From contig CALLPI010000010.1 of the NCBI GenBank assembly GCA_938015595.1, positions 300,122-364,121 on the forward strand: a stretch of 64,000 nt of DNA, given 5' to 3'. The translations under genes were made by a program, and so were the position numbers. The stretch is from an uncultured Saprospiraceae bacterium (GTDB taxonomy: Bacteria; Bacteroidota; Bacteroidia; Chitinophagales; Saprospiraceae). The stretch's first letter is position 1. Each line of letters starts with the position of its first letter. Shown here in pieces: positions 33,966 through 43,500 of the stretch. Under the pieces are notes generated by a model that was not told where the DNA came from, searched no databases, and worked only from the letters and a program-made list of their open reading frames with translations.

Positions 33966-36799
33966 CGGGTCAGGTACATGCTCCGCTTGCTGTCTAGCTC
34001 GCGGAAGAAGGGGTCAGACAGGTCGCGGATGAAGCGGATGGCTTCGCCAGTGGACTTCATCTCCGGGCCAAGGCTGATATCTACATTGGGAAATTTCTCG
34101 AAAGAAAAGACCGGCACTTTGATAGCAAACCCGCTGGGTTGCGGCTGTATGTTGAAATCGCGTAGCTTTTTGGCGCCCAGCATCACCTGGGTGGCAATTT
34201 GCAGGTAGGGCACTTTGTAGGCTTTGGCAATGAAAGGCGTGGTACGCGAGGCGCGCGGATTGGCCTCTATGACATATACCTTGTCGGGTTCACCAGGGGT
34301 TTTGGAGGGTTTTATGGCAAATTGCACATTTAGCAATCCTTTGATTTTCAGCGATTTGGCCAGTTTCTCAGTATATTCTACCATGGTGGCTATGGCCTGC
34401 ACGGAGAGGCTGTAGGTAGGCAACACTGCCGAGCTGTCGCCAGAGTGTATGCCAGCGGGCTCAATGTGCTCCATGATGCCCATGACGTGTACTTCATCGC
34501 CGTCGCAGATGCAGTCAATTTCAGCCTCCTTGGCACGGTCCAGGAACTGGTCAATGAGCACGCGGTTGTCAGGTAGGTGTTTGAAGATATTGAGCACGTG
34601 GCGCTCTAGTTCGTTGTCATTGATGACAATGCGCATATTTTGGCCGCCCAGCACGTAGGAGGGGCGTACCAGTACAGGGTAGCCTACTTGGTTGGCAATG
34701 CGGATGGCTTCGTCGGCGTCGGTGGCTACGCCGTAGCGGGGGTAGGGGATGTCAAGTTCGCGCAGTAGGTCGGAGAAGGCACCTCGGTCTTCGGCCAGGT
34801 CCATACTTTCGAAAGAGGTACCAATGATAGGAATGCCCTTTTTATGGAAGGTTTCGGCCAGTTTAAGAGCGGTTTGCCCGCCGAGCTGCACGATGACACC
34901 TTCGGGTTTTTCCAACTCCAGTATTTCTTCGATGTGCTCCCAGTACACTGGCTCGAAGTAGAGTTTGTCGGCAACGTTGAAGTCAGTAGAGACGGTTTCT
35001 GGGTTGCAATTGATCATGATGGCCTCGTAGCCCAGTTCTTTGATGGCCAGCAAGCCATGCACGCAGCAATAGTCAAACTCAATGCCCTGGCCAATGCGAT
35101 TGGGGCCTGAGCCAAGCACTACAATTTTCTTGCGCTGGGAAGGCATGCTTTCGTTTTCTTGGTCAAAGGTGGAGTAGAAGTAGGGGGTTTGGGCTTCAAA
35201 TTCAGCGGCACAGGTATCTACCATCTTGAATGTGCGGCGGATGCCCAACTCTTTGCGACGACGGGCGACGTCCTCCTCGCGGATGCGCAGCAGCCAGGCG
35301 ATCTGGGCGTCGGAGTAGCCAACTTTCTTGAGTTCGCGGAAGAAAGATTCTGGAATGTCTTCGGCTACGTTGTAACGAATAAGTTGCTCCTCCATTTTCA
35401 CCAGGCGCTTGATCTGGCGGATAAACCAGGGGTCAATTTTGGTGAGTTTGTAGATGGTTTTTTCCGGCACACCCAGTCGCAGGGCATCCTTGAGGCGGAA
35501 GATGCGGTCTTCGCTGACGTTTTCCAGGCGCTCCAGCACATCGGAGGTGCGAATCCACTCCTTCATGTCGGCGCCAAGGCCGGTGCGGTTGTTTTCGAGG
35601 CTCTGACAGGCTTTTTGAAGAGCTTCGAGGAAATTTCGGCCAATGGCCATGACCTCACCTACAGACTTCATCTGCAGGCCGAGGCGATGTTCGGCGCCAG
35701 GAAACTTCTCGAAATTCCAGCGGGGCATTTTCACGATGACGTAGTCGAGCGTAGGCTCAAAGTAAGCTGAGGTATTGCCGGTGATCTGGTTGGGCAGTTC
35801 GTCGAGGCGATACCCAATGGCCAATTTAGCGGCGATTTTGGCAATAGGATAGCCGGTAGCCTTGCTGGCCAAAGCCGAAGAACGCGACACGCGAGGGTTG
35901 ATTTCTACCACAATCATCTCTTCGGTTTCGGGTTCTACGGCAAACTGGATGTTGCAGCCGCCGGAGAAGTTGCCCAGGGAGCGCATGGCCTTGATGGCTT
36001 GGTTGCGCATGGTTTGATAAGCGGTATCGGACAGGGTCATGGCTGGCGCCACGGTGATGCTGTCGCCGGTATGGATACCCATGGGGTCGAGGTTCTCCAC
36101 TACGCAGATGATGACTACGTTGTCGGCAGAGTCACGTAGAAGTTCCAACTCAAATTCTTTCCATCCCAGCAGAGCTTTGTCTACCAGTACTTCATGGGTA
36201 GGCGACATGGCCAAGCCCCGGCGTAGGGCTGCATCAAACTCGCTTTCCTCGTGCACAAAAGCCGCACCGGTACCACCCAGGGTGTAAGACGGCCGAATGA
36301 CCAGTGGGAAGCCAATTTTCTGGGCGGCCTCCTTGCCTTCGAGGAAGGAGTTGGCAATATACGAGGGCGATACCTTAAGCCCGATGTCGAGGATGTGACG
36401 ACGAAAGAGTTCTCGGTTTTCTGTTAGGTCAATGGCGCGTACATCTACGCCAATCATGCGCACCCCGTACTTTTGCCAGATGCCCAGTTGGTCGGCTTCA
36501 ATAGCCAGGTTGAGCGCGGTTTGCCCCCCCATGGTAGGCAGTACGGCGTCAATGCGGCGCTCCTCCAGGATTTGCACTAGGCTATCCACGGTGAGTGGGA
36601 GCAGGTAGATGTGATCGGCCGTGACGGGGTCGGTCATGATAGTAGCCGGGTTGGAGTTGATGAGGGTCACCTCGATGCCTTCTTGGCGCAGGGATCGGGC
36701 GGCCTGGGAGCCGGAGTAGTCAAACTCACAGGCTTGGCCAATGATGATGGGGCCACTGCCAATGATGAGTACGGACTGAATGGAAGTATCTCTGGGCAT
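33962..36799 (-). CDS. carB: Carbamoyl-phosphate synthase large subunit, lacking the allosteric domain
   Basis: Makes carbamoyl phosphate for arginine and pyrimidine synthesis from bicarbonate, ATP and ammonia delivered by CarA. The protein has 945 residues. Two ATP-grasp halves are visible: LIIGSGPIIIGQACEFDYSG with LPTMGGQTALNLA in the first, and VVLGSGPNRIGQGIEFDYCC with VQLGGQTALKLAE in the second. Each carries NPRVSRSSALASKATGYPIA or NPRASRTTPFIAKA. The chain stops soon after KSTGEAIRFIRDLSDPFFR, so the roughly 130-residue MGS-like regulatory domain of the E. coli enzyme (1073 residues) is absent. carA is not seen. The gene overlaps the glycosyltransferase gene by four bases. Confidence 0.95.
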   Translation of the reverse strand: MPRDTSIQSVLIIGSGPIIIGQACEFDYSGSQAARSLRQEGIEVTLINSNPATIMTDPVTADHIYLLPLTVDSLVQILEERRIDAVLPTMGGQTALNLAIEADQLGIWQKYGVRMIGVDVRAIDLTENRELFRRHILDIGLKVSPSYIANSFLEGKEAAQKIGFPLVIRPSYTLGGTGAAFVHEESEFDAALRRGLAMSPTHEVLVDKALLGWKEFELELLRDSADNVVIICVVENLDPMGIHTGDSITVAPAMTLSDTAYQTMRNQAIKAMRSLGNFSGGCNIQFAVEPETEEMIVVEINPRVSRSSALASKATGYPIAKIAAKLAIGYRLDELPNQITGNTSAYFEPTLDYVIVKMPRWNFEKFPGAEHRLGLQMKSVGEVMAIGRNFLEALQKACQSLENNRTGLGADMKEWIRTSDVLERLENVSEDRIFRLKDALRLGVPEKTIYKLTKIDPWFIRQIKRLVKMEEQLIRYNVAEDIPESFFRELKKVGYSDAQIAWLLRIREEDVARRRKELGIRRTFKMVDTCAAEFEAQTPYFYSTFDQENESMPSQRKKIVVLGSGPNRIGQGIEFDYCCVHGLLAIKELGYEAIMINCNPETVSTDFNVADKLYFEPVYWEHIEEILELEKPEGVIVQLGGQTALKLAETFHKKGIPIIGTSFESMDLAEDRGAFSDLLRELDIPYPRYGVATDADEAIRIANQVGYPVLVRPSYVLGGQNMRIVINDNELERHVLNIFKHLPDNRVLIDQFLDRAKEAEIDCICDGDEVHVMGIMEHIEPAGIHSGDSSAVLPTYSLSVQAIATMVEYTEKLAKSLKIKGLLNVQFAIKPSKTPGEPDKVYVIEANPRASRTTPFIAKAYKVPYLQIATQVMLGAKKLRDFNIQPQPSGFAIKVPVFSFEKFPNVDISLGPEMKSTGEAIRFIRDLSDPFFRELDSKRSMYLTR

Positions 36800-36896
36800 G
36801 TTTGCTTATTGGTTACAGTTTGTGGTTTGGGCCAGCGCCCGCAGGCGGAGCGTACTTCGTCTGTGCTACTAGCTCAATCATGATGTCCGGTATTTG

Positions 36897-36904
36897 TATC
36901 TTTG
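36897..36904 (+). promoter_or_regulatory. Predicted -7 box (TATCTTTG), plus strand
   Basis: TATCTTTG faces right toward the membrane-protein gene at 37055, with a leader of about 150 bases. It faces the minus-strand box at 36951, so the two transcripts would overlap at their 5' ends. Confidence 0.4.
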
Positions 36905-36950
36905 TGTTTTGAGCACTGGTTGTACATAGAGGGTGTGCACAAATTGGGCG

Positions 36951-36958
36951 CAAAGATA
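36951..36958 (-). promoter_or_regulatory. Predicted -7 box (TATCTTTG) for carB
   Basis: CAAAGATA on the plus strand, TATCTTTG on the minus strand, about 150 bases upstream of the carB ATG at 36799. It is the only clear box upstream of carB. Confidence 0.4.
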
Positions 36959-37032
36959 GCAGCGACAATCGGTATGGCCAAAGAGAAACTGCGATGTTTG
37001 CCAAAAGCAAACATTCGGTTGAGGGCGGCGTT

Positions 37033-37045
37033 AAAAAAAAAAAAA
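37033..37045. repeat. Run of 13 adenines
   Basis: A homopolymer of 13 A lies 10 bases before the ATG at 37055. It would be a replication-slippage site. If the track's longer ORF (ATG at 36902) were real, the run would sit inside the coding region. Confidence 0.8.
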
Positions 37046-37054
37046 CAAGCAGCC

Positions 37055-37522
37055 ATGAAGATGTTTTTCTTGCAGTTGCGCGTGCTATATCTGGCGCTGC
37101 TGGCAGTACAGTTGTTTTTCTTAGGCATTACTTTGTACCTGAAAGGCCTGCCCAAGGGGCTAGGCAGCCTTTCTGCCAATGATCCACTATTGCTTGCAGG
37201 GATAGCCATTACCTTTATGGCTATATTCACAGCGCTTGGCATGGATGAGTATCGCAAAAAACAAGGGGCGCAGCTAAGCGATATGGAGGAAAAATCCGCT
37301 CATTACCGCATCTCGTTGATCATACGCAGCGCTTTGACCGAGGGTGCAGGGCTATTCGCACTGGCTATGGCTTTTGCTACCCCAAAGAGTTTTTTTTATG
37401 CTTTATTCATCGCAACTTTTGCCGCTTTTCTGTATTTTCGGCCATCCGTAGAGGAGTTTGTGCGGCACTACGCCTTGCGGCCAGAGGAGGAGGCTCAGCT
37501 GCAGCGAGAAATACAGGAGTAG
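37055..37522 (+). CDS. Membrane protein of unknown function, 155 aa
   Basis: About 155 residues with four hydrophobic segments (LYLALLAVQLFFLGITLYL, LLLAGIAITFMAIFTALGM, AGLFALAMAFATP, FFYALFIATFAAFLYF) and a charged C-terminus. The loop YRISLIIRSALTEGAGL is the most distinctive part. I know it only as a small Bacteroidota-type integral membrane protein. The ATG at 37055 (MKMFFLQLRV) is preferred to the track's 36902, which would read through the A-run and lacks a good N-terminus. Confidence 0.72.
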   Translation: MKMFFLQLRVLYLALLAVQLFFLGITLYLKGLPKGLGSLSANDPLLLAGIAITFMAIFTALGMDEYRKKQGAQLSDMEEKSAHYRISLIIRSALTEGAGLFALAMAFATPKSFFYALFIATFAAFLYFRPSVEEFVRHYALRPEEEAQLQREIQE

Positions 37523-37564
37523 CGCTATTTGGAAAAATGATGCTCAATAACTTCGAGCTGCGGG

Positions 37565-37678
37565 TTTTGAGCTGTGCGCTCCAGTGCTGTAAATTGAAGC
37601 CGCCCACTATGTAGCAAATTTCAGAATTTTCTCCATGAATGAGGCATGCCCTCTCTGCCCGAAGTTTACAGCTCAAAG
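37565..37678. repeat. Inverted repeats in short intergenic stretch
   Basis: TTTGAGCTGT (37566-37575) and ACAGCTCAAA (37668-37677) are perfect 10-bp inverted copies. GCTGTAAA (37586-37593) and TTTACAGC (37665-37672) form a second, overlapping pair. They lie between the membrane-protein gene and trhO, which converge, and may form a hairpin at the 3' ends of both transcripts. Confidence 0.4.
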
Positions 37679-37732
37679 CTCGTGGCTTCTGAGCACAATT
37701 AACAATTAAACATCATCATCAGAACAGCTGAA

Positions 37733-38782
37733 TCAGCCAGCTATATCGCATACCTCACCCTTGCGATAGGCTTTGTACCGGCCTTTGGCAAAGCGGCTGC
37801 CGTTGAACTGTACCTGGGGCTTGAGGGCTTCCCGTTCTTCTAATGGAAGTTGTATGAAATCAGCGCAAGTAGTCGAACAACAACCTGCGTACTTCTCGGC
37901 GCAAACCGGGCATTGTATAAAGAGCAAGTGGCAGGCATCATTGGCGCAGTTGACGTGGGTATCGCAGGGCGCCCCGCACTGGTGGCAGCGCGCAATGACA
38001 TGCGGAGAAATGCGCTCGCCCAAGCGCTCATCAAACACAAAGTTCTTGCCGATAAACTTATTAGGTAGCCCTTGCTGCTGGCATTGGCGGGTGTATTCAA
38101 TGATGCCGCCTTCTACCATGTAAACCTGCTGAAAGCCTCGGTGCAGGAAGTAGGCGCTGGCTTTTTCGCAGCGTATGCCACCAGTACAATACATGACCAC
38201 CGGCCGATCTTTTTTGTCGGCCAGCATTTGCTCTACCACTGGCAGCGCCTCGCGGAAGGTGCTCACCTCTGGGCAGATGGCATTTTCAAAGTGGCCTACT
38301 TCACTTTCGTAGTGGTTGCGCATATCTACCACTATAGTATCGGGGCTGTCGGTGAGTTCGTTAAACTCTCGGGCGCTCAACGCGCGCCCCCGCTTGGTAA
38401 CGTCAAAACTCTGGTCGTCTAAGCCATCGGCCACAATCTTGGTGCGCACCTTGATTTTGAGCTTGTAAAAGGACTTACCGTTATCGTCAATGGCTATATT
38501 GAGCCTAATGCCATTCAATGCCGGAATGCGATAGAGCGCCTGGCGCAGGTCTTCGAGCCGAGCCTGTGGCACGGAAACCTGGGCATTGATGCCTTCGTGC
38601 GCTACATAAACGCGCCCCCACACGCCTAAGGCCGACCACTCCTGGTAAATTTGATCGCGGAAAGTGGCAGGGTCGTCAATTTTCCAGTATTGGTAAAAAG
38701 ACAGGGTGACGCGTGGCTCGGCCAAGGTGAACATGCGGTTCTTCAACTCCTTGTTGTTGATCAGGTTGTACAGCCTAGGCAT
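37733..38782 (-). CDS. trhO: tRNA uridine-34 hydroxylase TrhO (rhodanese family)
   Basis: A 349-residue protein matching the YceA/TrhO family, which hydroxylates uridine-34 of tRNA using oxygen on the way to 5-oxyacetyl-uridine. The N-terminal domain has [10 protein letters not shown] and [15 protein letters not shown]. The rhodanese domain has its catalytic Cys in [17 protein letters not shown] (about residue 199). The C-terminal extension is Cys-rich ([32 protein letters not shown]), as in many Bacteroidota members, and probably binds a metal. The start [10 protein letters not shown] matches the usual N-terminus. Confidence 0.92.
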   Translation of the reverse strand: MPRLYNLINNKELKNRMFTLAEPRVTLSFYQYWKIDDPATFRDQIYQEWSALGVWGRVYVAHEGINAQVSVPQARLEDLRQALYRIPALNGIRLNIAIDDNGKSFYKLKIKVRTKIVADGLDDQSFDVTKRGRALSAREFNELTDSPDTIVVDMRNHYESEVGHFENAICPEVSTFREALPVVEQMLADKKDRPVVMYCTGGIRCEKASAYFLHRGFQQVYMVEGGIIEYTRQCQQQGLPNKFIGKNFVFDERLGERISPHVIARCHQCGAPCDTHVNCANDACHLLFIQCPVCAEKYAGCCSTTCADFIQLPLEEREALKPQVQFNGSRFAKGRYKAYRKGEVCDIAG

Positions 38783-38794
38783 AGCAAAACAAAT

Positions 38795-39334
38795 TTAAGC
38801 ATTTAGCAAAATAGCCGCCTCGCGCTTGATAGCGCTGAGCGCCTTATCCAGCGCAGCCACAGTATTTTCGGGTGGAAGCCCCAGCGCTACTTGGGCCAGT
38901 TCGCGGGCATCAGCCTTGCCATCCAGTTTTTCGGCGCTCAGGTTGATGACTTTCACTGTGTGATCGCGGGCGGCTTTGAGAATTTCCCAGAGTTGTTCAG
39001 AAATATACACTTGCTGGGTGATGTTGTGCTCAAACTCCTGCTGAATGGCCAACATCAGTGCCAGGCGGTATTCGGCCACGGTGAGGCCGTCGGGGCGAAG
39101 GCGCATGATGAGGCTGGGTAAGGCAATGCGCTCGCACAACATACTGAGGCGCTCGTAAGCCTGGAAACGCAACGGCATAGTGGTGCTCTGCCGGCTCTGT
39201 TGCAACTCCAGGGCTTTGAGGCGCTGTTGCCCTTCGAGGTATTGCTTGAGCAGAGTGTAAACCGTAAGGAACACAATGAGCGCCGGAACGGTGATTTTTA
39301 CAATTTCCAACAGCACGGACAGCCAAACAGGCAT
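38795..39334 (-). CDS. Membrane-anchored hypothetical protein, 179 aa
   Basis: The ORF track starts at 39382; the ATG at 39334 gives MPVWLSVLLEIVKITVPALI, one N-terminal membrane helix, followed by a soluble helical domain. Notable wording is QSTTMPLRFQAYERLSMLCERI and EFEHNITQQVYISEQLWEILKAARD. I take it to be a conserved Bacteroidota protein of unknown function. A TAACTTTG box lies 21 bases upstream and supports the shorter start. It is divergent from the DUF2279 gene and 12 bases from trhO on the same strand. Confidence 0.72.
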   Translation of the reverse strand: MPVWLSVLLEIVKITVPALIVFLTVYTLLKQYLEGQQRLKALELQQSRQSTTMPLRFQAYERLSMLCERIALPSLIMRLRPDGLTVAEYRLALMLAIQQEFEHNITQQVYISEQLWEILKAARDHTVKVINLSAEKLDGKADARELAQVALGLPPENTVAALDKALSAIKREAAILLNA

Positions 39335-39354
39335 ATTTCTTGTTTTTAGGGCTG

Positions 39355-39362
39355 CAAAGTTA
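39355..39362 (-). promoter_or_regulatory. Predicted -7 box (TAACTTTG) for membrane-anchored protein
   Basis: CAAAGTTA on the plus strand, TAACTTTG on the minus strand, 21 bases upstream of the ATG at 39334. Confidence 0.45.
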
Positions 39363-39396
39363 AGGTTTATCCGCATATCCATCTAACAAACTGTTT

Positions 39397-40398
39397 ATGA
39401 AACGTCTGTTATTCATTGTGCTATTTTCTCTTTTGGCCTGTGCTGGAGCGCCAACCCAAGCTCAAGATGCCCCCCACCTAAGTTTCTGGCAGCCCGCCGA
39501 CACCCTGCACAAAACCCGCTTCTGGCTGTGTGCTGGCGGCGGCAGTGCCTTGTACGGAGCAGTCTCCATAGGGCTGTACAACGCCTGGTACAAAGGCTAT
39601 GAACTCACCGCCTTTCACCTGTTTGACGACTGGGGCGAGTGGCGCCACATGGACAAAGCAGGGCATTTGTTCACTGCGCACATGGAGAGCACACTGGCGT
39701 TTAAAGGCGCACTATGGACGGGCATAAACCGCCGCACCGCTATGTGGACAGGCTTCGGCGTAGGTATGTTGCTGCAATCTACCGTAGAGGTCATGGATGG
39801 CTTCTCAGCCAAGTGGGGTTTTTCGCTGTCTGATATGGGCTTCAACCTGCTGGGCAGCAGCTTGTTTCTGGCCCAGGAGGCGGCCTGGCACGAGCAGCGC
39901 ATCCTCATGAAAACCTCATACACTGAGCCTCGCCACGCCTCAGAACCCATATATTCTACTGACGGACAATTAGTTACAACCCTTTACGCACGTGCCCGAG
40001 AACTCTATGGCATATCTTACCCAGAGCGCTTCCTCAAAGGATATAATGGCCTCACGGTGTGGGCGTCTGTCAACCCGACCTCTTTTTGGCCTAAGCCCAA
40101 TCGTCCTGTATTTTTGCCGCAATGGCTCAACATAGCAGTGGGCTATGGCGCCGAAAACCTCTACGGAGGCTTCGATAACCAGTGGCAAAGCAACGGAGCA
40201 ACCTTCCGAGCCGACCCCCTGCGCTACCCCCGCTACAGCCAATTTTACCTCTCCCTGGACGTGGACTTCACCCGCATTCCTACCCGCAGCTACTTCCTCA
40301 AAACCGTGTTTAATGTCATCAATTGGATAAAAGTACCAGCCCCAACTATTGAATACAATACGATAGGGAATTTTCGCGTACATCCAGTGATGTGGTAG
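39397..40398 (+). CDS. DUF2279-family exported protein
   Basis: A 333-residue protein with a signal peptide (MKRLLFIVLFSLLACAGAPTQAQ). Family wording of DUF2279 is clear: WRHMDKAGHLFTAHMES, TGFGVGMLLQSTVEVMDGFSAKWGFSLSDMGFN and LLGSSLFLAQEAAWHEQRI. Several hydrophobic stretches suggest association with a membrane, perhaps the outer one. The C-terminal part reads as barrel-like strands (YPRYSQFYLSLDVDFTRIP). Function is unknown. It precedes the C25 protease gene by about 118 bases on the same strand and may be co-transcribed. Confidence 0.85.
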   Translation: MKRLLFIVLFSLLACAGAPTQAQDAPHLSFWQPADTLHKTRFWLCAGGGSALYGAVSIGLYNAWYKGYELTAFHLFDDWGEWRHMDKAGHLFTAHMESTLAFKGALWTGINRRTAMWTGFGVGMLLQSTVEVMDGFSAKWGFSLSDMGFNLLGSSLFLAQEAAWHEQRILMKTSYTEPRHASEPIYSTDGQLVTTLYARARELYGISYPERFLKGYNGLTVWASVNPTSFWPKPNRPVFLPQWLNIAVGYGAENLYGGFDNQWQSNGATFRADPLRYPRYSQFYLSLDVDFTRIPTRSYFLKTVFNVINWIKVPAPTIEYNTIGNFRVHPVMW

Positions 40399-40516
40399 AA
40401 GACCCAACGGTGCACCATGCGCCTGTTGAGCCTCTCGCTACCTTTTGTGTGAAGCACGTCACAACGCTTTGCCAACAAATGCGTTTTTTCATGGTAATGA
40501 AATACCCATCCAGCGC

Positions 40517-43500
40517 ATGAAGTGGACAATTACTAACTTCGTCTTCGCTTTTTGCATGGCCTGCACAGGGCTTTTAGCCCAGATGTGGAACGGCACGGAC
40601 ACCCTGTACGGCAACGAATGGATACGCTACGGGCAGCCTTATTTCAAAATACTGATCAGCAACGACGGCATTTACCGCATTCCCCACAGTACGCTCATTG
40701 CGCAGGGCATTCCACTCAATGAAGTGAGTGGCGCGCAGTTTCAGTTGTTTTGGATGGGCAGGGAAGTTCCCTTGTTTGTCAGCACGGACAGTCTTTTCGG
40801 CACTCAAGACTACATCGAATTTTACGGCGTGCACAACCGGGGCGAACTGGACCGCTTTCTGTATCGCAACCCCGAAGCCGAGATGCTCAACCCGCTGTAC
40901 AGTATCGTCACCGATACCAGCGCATACTTCCTGACCTGGACGACAGCGGGCACGCCCGCTTTGCGCTACCAAACCGTTGCCAACGACTTGAGCACTCTGC
41001 CACCCAAAGAAGAGTGGTTCTGGATGGAAGAAATGCAGGTTTTTTCCAGCACCGCAGTACAGAAAACCGATAATCAAAACGTTGCAGAGTCTGTTTTCGA
41101 TGAAGGCGAGGGGTTTTCATCTGGTTTTCTCAATACAGCTACCCTCAACTTTGCACCTCGATTTGTACAAAACACAGCCGAAAATAGCCGCTTCAGGCTC
41201 CGGCTCTTCGCCAACAACCGACCGCACGAACTCCGCATAACCATCAACGGCGCCGCCGCCTTTTCGCAGGATTTTTCAGGATACCGCCTGCAGGAAATTT
41301 CGATTGACAAACCCACCTCTGCCCTGACCAACACAGAAAGCCTGGTACTGACTGGCGCTAACACCTCCAACGACCGCTATGCCATAGCTTGGGCCAGCCT
41401 AACTTATCCGCGTCAGTTTAACTTTGGTGGCCAGAGTAGTTTTAGTTTTCGCATAGTGGCCTCTTCTACTCTAAAGTATCTGGAAATCAGTAACTTCAAC
41501 TCAGGTAATACCTTGCCAGTACTCTACGATCCGGCCAGTCGCATCCGAATAGTGGCTCAGGTTAGTAACGGATTTGTACGGATCGCGCTGCCACCAGCGC
41601 CTCAAGAGCGCCATTTGATACTGGTAAACCCCAGTGCTGGCGTGCGCATCGTAACAACTATGCAGCCTGTGACCTTTCAGGATTATCGCCAGGCTGATGC
41701 CACCTACCTCATCATTTCTCACCCCCGATTATTTCAAGACGGCAACCCCGTGCAGGAATATGCCACATATAGAGCCTCTGAGGCCGGAGGTAGCCACCGC
41801 TCGCTTGTGCTAAACGTGGAAGAGCTCTACAACCAGTTTGCCTACGGCGTGCAGCGCCACCCACTGGCCATTCGCAATGCAATACATCATTTTACTCGGC
41901 ACTGGGCAAGCCCCCCCTCGTACGCGTTGCTCATCGGCAGGGCGCTGCAATACAACGTCGGGCGCTCGGCAGCGGCAGTAGCTGGCAACTTCCTCGTGCC
42001 TACTTTTGGCATGCCTGGATCTGACAATCTACTGGCGGCATCCAACCGCTCCAATGTACCAGTACTACCCATCGGTCGCATCTCTGCAGTAAACACCACT
42101 GAAGTGCGGCAGTATCTGGACAAGGTCATTGCGCACGAACAAGGCGCCCGCTCTGCCGACGAACAGGAGCGCGCCTGGAAAAAGGAAGTCATTCACCTCG
42201 GAGGTGGCAACGACGCCGGCGAGCAGCAATTCATCAAAAACGCATTGGCTCAAGTAGAGAACACACTCTACAACAGCCAAATGGGAGCCAATGTACTCTC
42301 TTTGTTCAAAACCAATAACGACCCCATACAGCAGGTCAGATCAGATGCGCTACTGAACCGCATCAACAACGGCGCCGCCATCGTAACCATATACGGCCAT
42401 GCCAGCCCCAACTCCTTCGATGTGGCCGTGGACGAACCCGAGAGCTATCGAAACGAAGGGCGCTATCCGGCGCTGTACTCCTTCGGATGCTATACCGGCC
42501 AGGTGCACGAGGCAGGACGCAGTATTGGCGAACGCTTCGTTTTTCAGGATCGAAAAGGTATGATCGCCTTCTTTGCCACTACCGGCCTGGGGGGGCTTTC
42601 GGCACTCAATACCCTGGGGCAAACCTACTTCAACTATTTGAGCAATAGCATGTACGGCCGCGGCGTAGGCGATGTACTCCAACGTGTGATCGAACAGTAC
42701 GACCAGACCGGATTTTTTCATCTGCGCGTGCTCTTGCAGCAGTTTACCCTCCTGGGCGACCCTGCCTTGGTCATTACGCCCTATGATGCACCCGACCTGC
42801 TGATGCGCACTGCAGAGGCTGCTGTAACCCCACGCAGCATCAACGCTCAAGCCGACAGTGTAGAACTCCGCTTTGTGGCACGCAATATCGGTAAAGCCGT
42901 GCAAGATAGCTGCTACTTTGAAATCATGCGCCAACTGCCGGATGGCTCCCAACTGACGGCACTGCGCTTTCGGGTACCCGCTCCGCGCTACGCCGACGAA
43001 TATCGCTTTCAACTACCAGTTTTCGGTCAGCGCGCAGTGGGGGCTAATCGCTTTTACATCAAAGCCGATACAGACGATGAAATCCTCGAAGCACCTTTGC
43101 CCTTGGCCGAACGAAACAATACCCTGGCCGACGCACAAGGCAGAGAAGGCATAGACTTCTTTGTATTTGCCAATGGTGCAGCGCCGCTTTACCCGCACGA
43201 CAAAGGCATTGTGGGCGCAGCGCCCGTCACGCTCAAAGCCTCTACCTTAGAAATACTTGCGCCAACGCAGCGATACATATTCGAGTTGGACACCACACTG
43301 CGATTTGATAGCCCGATGCGTATTCGCCACACTGTGGAGCAAAAAGGCGGCCTCTTGACATGGACGCCGTCCCTGACCTGGCGCGACAGCACTGTGTACT
43401 ACTGGCGCATCAGCCCCGACAGCTTGCCAGAGTCTGGCTTTAACTGGCGCAGCAGCTCATTCCTGTACCTCAACGGTAGCCCATCAGGCTGGAACCAGTC

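Noticed and set aside
36902-37054. Upstream extension of the membrane-protein gene through a run of 13 A
   Set aside because: The extension has no signal or conserved wording, begins at the predicted promoter and includes the A-run as a Lys stretch. The ATG at 37055 precedes the first membrane helix.
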